A stretch of 64,000 bases of DNA from NCBI RefSeq assembly GCF_014805685.1, contig NC_060893.1, positions 17,824,025 through 17,888,024 of the forward strand, written 5' to 3'. This DNA is from Silurus meridionalis. Taxonomy: Eukaryota > Chordata > Actinopteri > Siluriformes > Siluridae. The first letter of the stretch is position 1; every line of letters begins with the position of its first letter. Below, in pieces: positions 61,854 through 64,000 of the stretch. A program made the translations under genes and the position numbers. The notes under the pieces were generated by a model. The model saw nothing but the letters and a program-made list of their open reading frames with translations. It did not search any database and had not been told where the DNA came from.

Positions 61854-64000
61854 CATGCTGGGGTTGTTGGATAGCAGCTCTAAAAGGGTAAAACCCACAT
61901 TTTATCATTATAGACAATTTCACCAGAGTGTTCCTGCAACCCTGTAGAATCTCTTCCATAGTCCAGTACTGGGTTGCAACCCGGTGACATCTTCCCTAAA
62001 GAGATCCCACATTGATTTAAAGTAAATAATCTTTTAGATTAAGATATCCCCACAGTCTATGCAAGTTTTTTTATTTATCCAACCACGAATTAATTTCTCT
62101 TTACAAATTCTGATCTACAACACAGCTGGAAGTTTGGGATTGATACATTTCTAATAGAGCGAGTTTGCATGGTTTTCATGACTAAGCTAAAGGCATTGCT
62201 AGGTCTGTGTCATTATGTTGCATTAACATATGCACATTTCAAGTGCTTTCATGTAGAAAGTCTGTGATTAACATGGTCCTGTTGGTGTAGGAGAAAATAG
62301 ATTACAGCACAATGTGAACAGTCTGTTTTTTTAAATGTATTTATTGACAGGTTTGTCTAAAGAAATGATTAAATGCTTAAGCGAGGTGGCCGGGGAGTCA
62401 TGAATGCAGTCCAATGTCAGTCCAGGTGCAGTTTAATTACTATTATTTCCAAATACAAGTAAGCAGAATTCGATTTAAATATGGAACTTAAACAATGATA
62501 TCTAGCTTTATGTGGTACTCAAAGTATAACCAGCAGCTGAAATTCTCTGCTCTTTAAAATATAGTAGAAAATGTATTTTAGTCTAGAGATGGTTTTAATA
62601 ACATCAAGATTTTTTCTCAGTTCACCTAATATTTTTTATATCATTTTATATTAAATATATTTATACCCCAGTTTGCAAAAGCTAATCTAAAATAGGTATA
62701 TTGATCAGAGTAGAACAGGAAGTACACTTCCCTGTAGCCCTTGCTTGTCACATATCACAAACCAAACTCACCTTAATAAGCACCACTATATGCATTTCCT
62801 GTCACAATCTTTCTTTACATAAGGTGACATAAAACATCAAACCAATAACTATTTAGGAAACAACTGCTTTCACCTCATACAGAATATTTTACCTCCACAT
62901 TTGCTGAAGCAACCCATTTCTCCAGAAACTTTCTGTACAGTGCTTATGTAGCAAGTTGATTAAGACATAAAAGTTTCATGTGTTTAGATAATAAATATTC
63001 TGTATATCAGTTACCATCAGAAAATTACTTTGATGGCAATAATTGATTTAATTAGTATTTGTGTCCAGTACTCAGTGTTTTTTTGTGGGGTTTCTACAAA
63101 TTGTTGTAGTTGAGGCTTTAATTTGTGGCACATTTGAGGAGGGTATATTAGTAGCCTTTATGTGCTCGTTCTCAGATGCATTGTGTATACATTATATACA
63201 GGGATATGCAAATTTTGCCCCACGCTACGTTAAGTTAAATACAGTTTTTTAATCAAATAATCTGTGTTGTGATGTTCAGTGGCTTGAGATCTGCTACATT
63301 TTCTTTAAATTAAATTATTGTATAAGAGGGGGGGTCATGTGAAAATCCTAAAAGTGTGATGTATATTTGAGAACAATCAGCTAACAATGAATATAAAGAA
63401 TTTTTGTTTAAATCACAAAAAATCTGGGCCTCATTTGGGTCTTTTGTTAGTGTAGCAAAAATCTCATTATATTAATAGAAATAAAGTAAAGAATTAGGAA
63501 ATGACAGGTCATTGACCATTGAAAGTAAAAACCTCTGCACCAGTACACCTGAATGCATTGCTCTTGTTATTAAAGGTTTGAAAGATTTGAATTAATCTGC
63601 AATTCGATTTGACATGCTTGGTACTACTAATGTCTGCAGTTTGCATTGACCTGCCAGAAGTGTGTGAAAGCCTTGGCCAGGCTGACAAGTGGTTTTGTAA
63701 TTAGTTGCATTAATTGTTGAATTCAGTCCTTTTTATACATTTTTTTGAAATTTTCCACAAGAACTATTGCATAAAGTGATAGTTACCCCATTTGGTCAAT
63801 TTGTTTTGAAACATGTATCATGTGAGGTGAAGCTAATTGACAAAGTACTTCCTTGTTCAAGATTTGTAAGAATATGGTTTCTATATAGATATATAGAGCA
63901 ACCAATATCACTCTATATATTGATCCATATTTCTATAAGGTGTGACTGCTTACATTCCGAACAATTCAAAACAAACAAACAAAATGCATATCCTTTGATG
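61847..64000. other. Unique non-coding sequence
   Basis: AT-rich; no exon, RNA gene or recognisable repeat. Confidence 0.4.

Overview
The window reads as nuclear DNA of a teleost fish, probably an ostariophysan such as a catfish or characin. The grounds are several Tc1/mariner families, L2- and RTE-type LINEs, a DIRS-type retroelement, tRNA-headed fish SINEs, very long TA, TG, GATA and ATCC microsatellites, AT-rich unique sequence, and no compact genes. The species call is inference. No complete host gene is visible.

The one host coding signal I can support is a short first exon on the + strand at 18957-18999. A strong start context opens a hydrophobic leader (MDLTALYFTQLLFS), and the exon ends in a textbook splice donor. 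It lies in a local CpG-rich, GC-rich stretch with a TATA-like box about 50 bases upstream. If it is real, 1-18900 is upstream intergenic DNA and most or all of 19000-64000 is a very large first intron. I do not recognise the gene and saw no second exon.

Layout of the mobile and repeated DNA. At 1-2030 a Tc1 transposase tail abuts a broken minus-strand DIRS-like element (reverse transcriptase, RNase H, start of a tyrosine recombinase). From 2 to 18 kb there is mostly unique DNA with SINE remnants, Tc1 remnants (9.1, 12.1 and 13.4 kb) and a fold-back Tc1 fragment between two TA tracts (18.0-18.3 kb). From 19 to 31 kb there are microsatellites, a SINE with an internal TG expansion, and a Tc1 remnant interrupted by a SINE (26.3-26.9 kb). 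From 31 to 36.7 kb there are a possible LTR, a Tc1 remnant, a long palindromic DNA transposon (32.58-33.69 kb), two copies of an unnamed repeat, and another Tc1 copy. From 38.8 to 41.1 kb there are an L2 LINE, a Tc1 remnant and an intact tRNA-Glu-headed SINE. At 48.4-48.7 kb there is an old minisatellite with a period of about 37 bases. At 54.2-58.35 kb a palindromic DNA transposon was later split by an essentially full-length RTE-type LINE.

The most striking point is the relation between the SINE at 40898-41116 and the LINE at 54847-57978. The SINE body consists of the LINE 5' untranslated region, cut about at the LINE start codon, joined directly to the LINE 3' terminus, with a tRNA-Glu-derived head in front. 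Both insertions keep perfect target-site duplications (18 and 16 bases), so the ends are exact. Family names are given from memory of typical sequences; no database search was possible.
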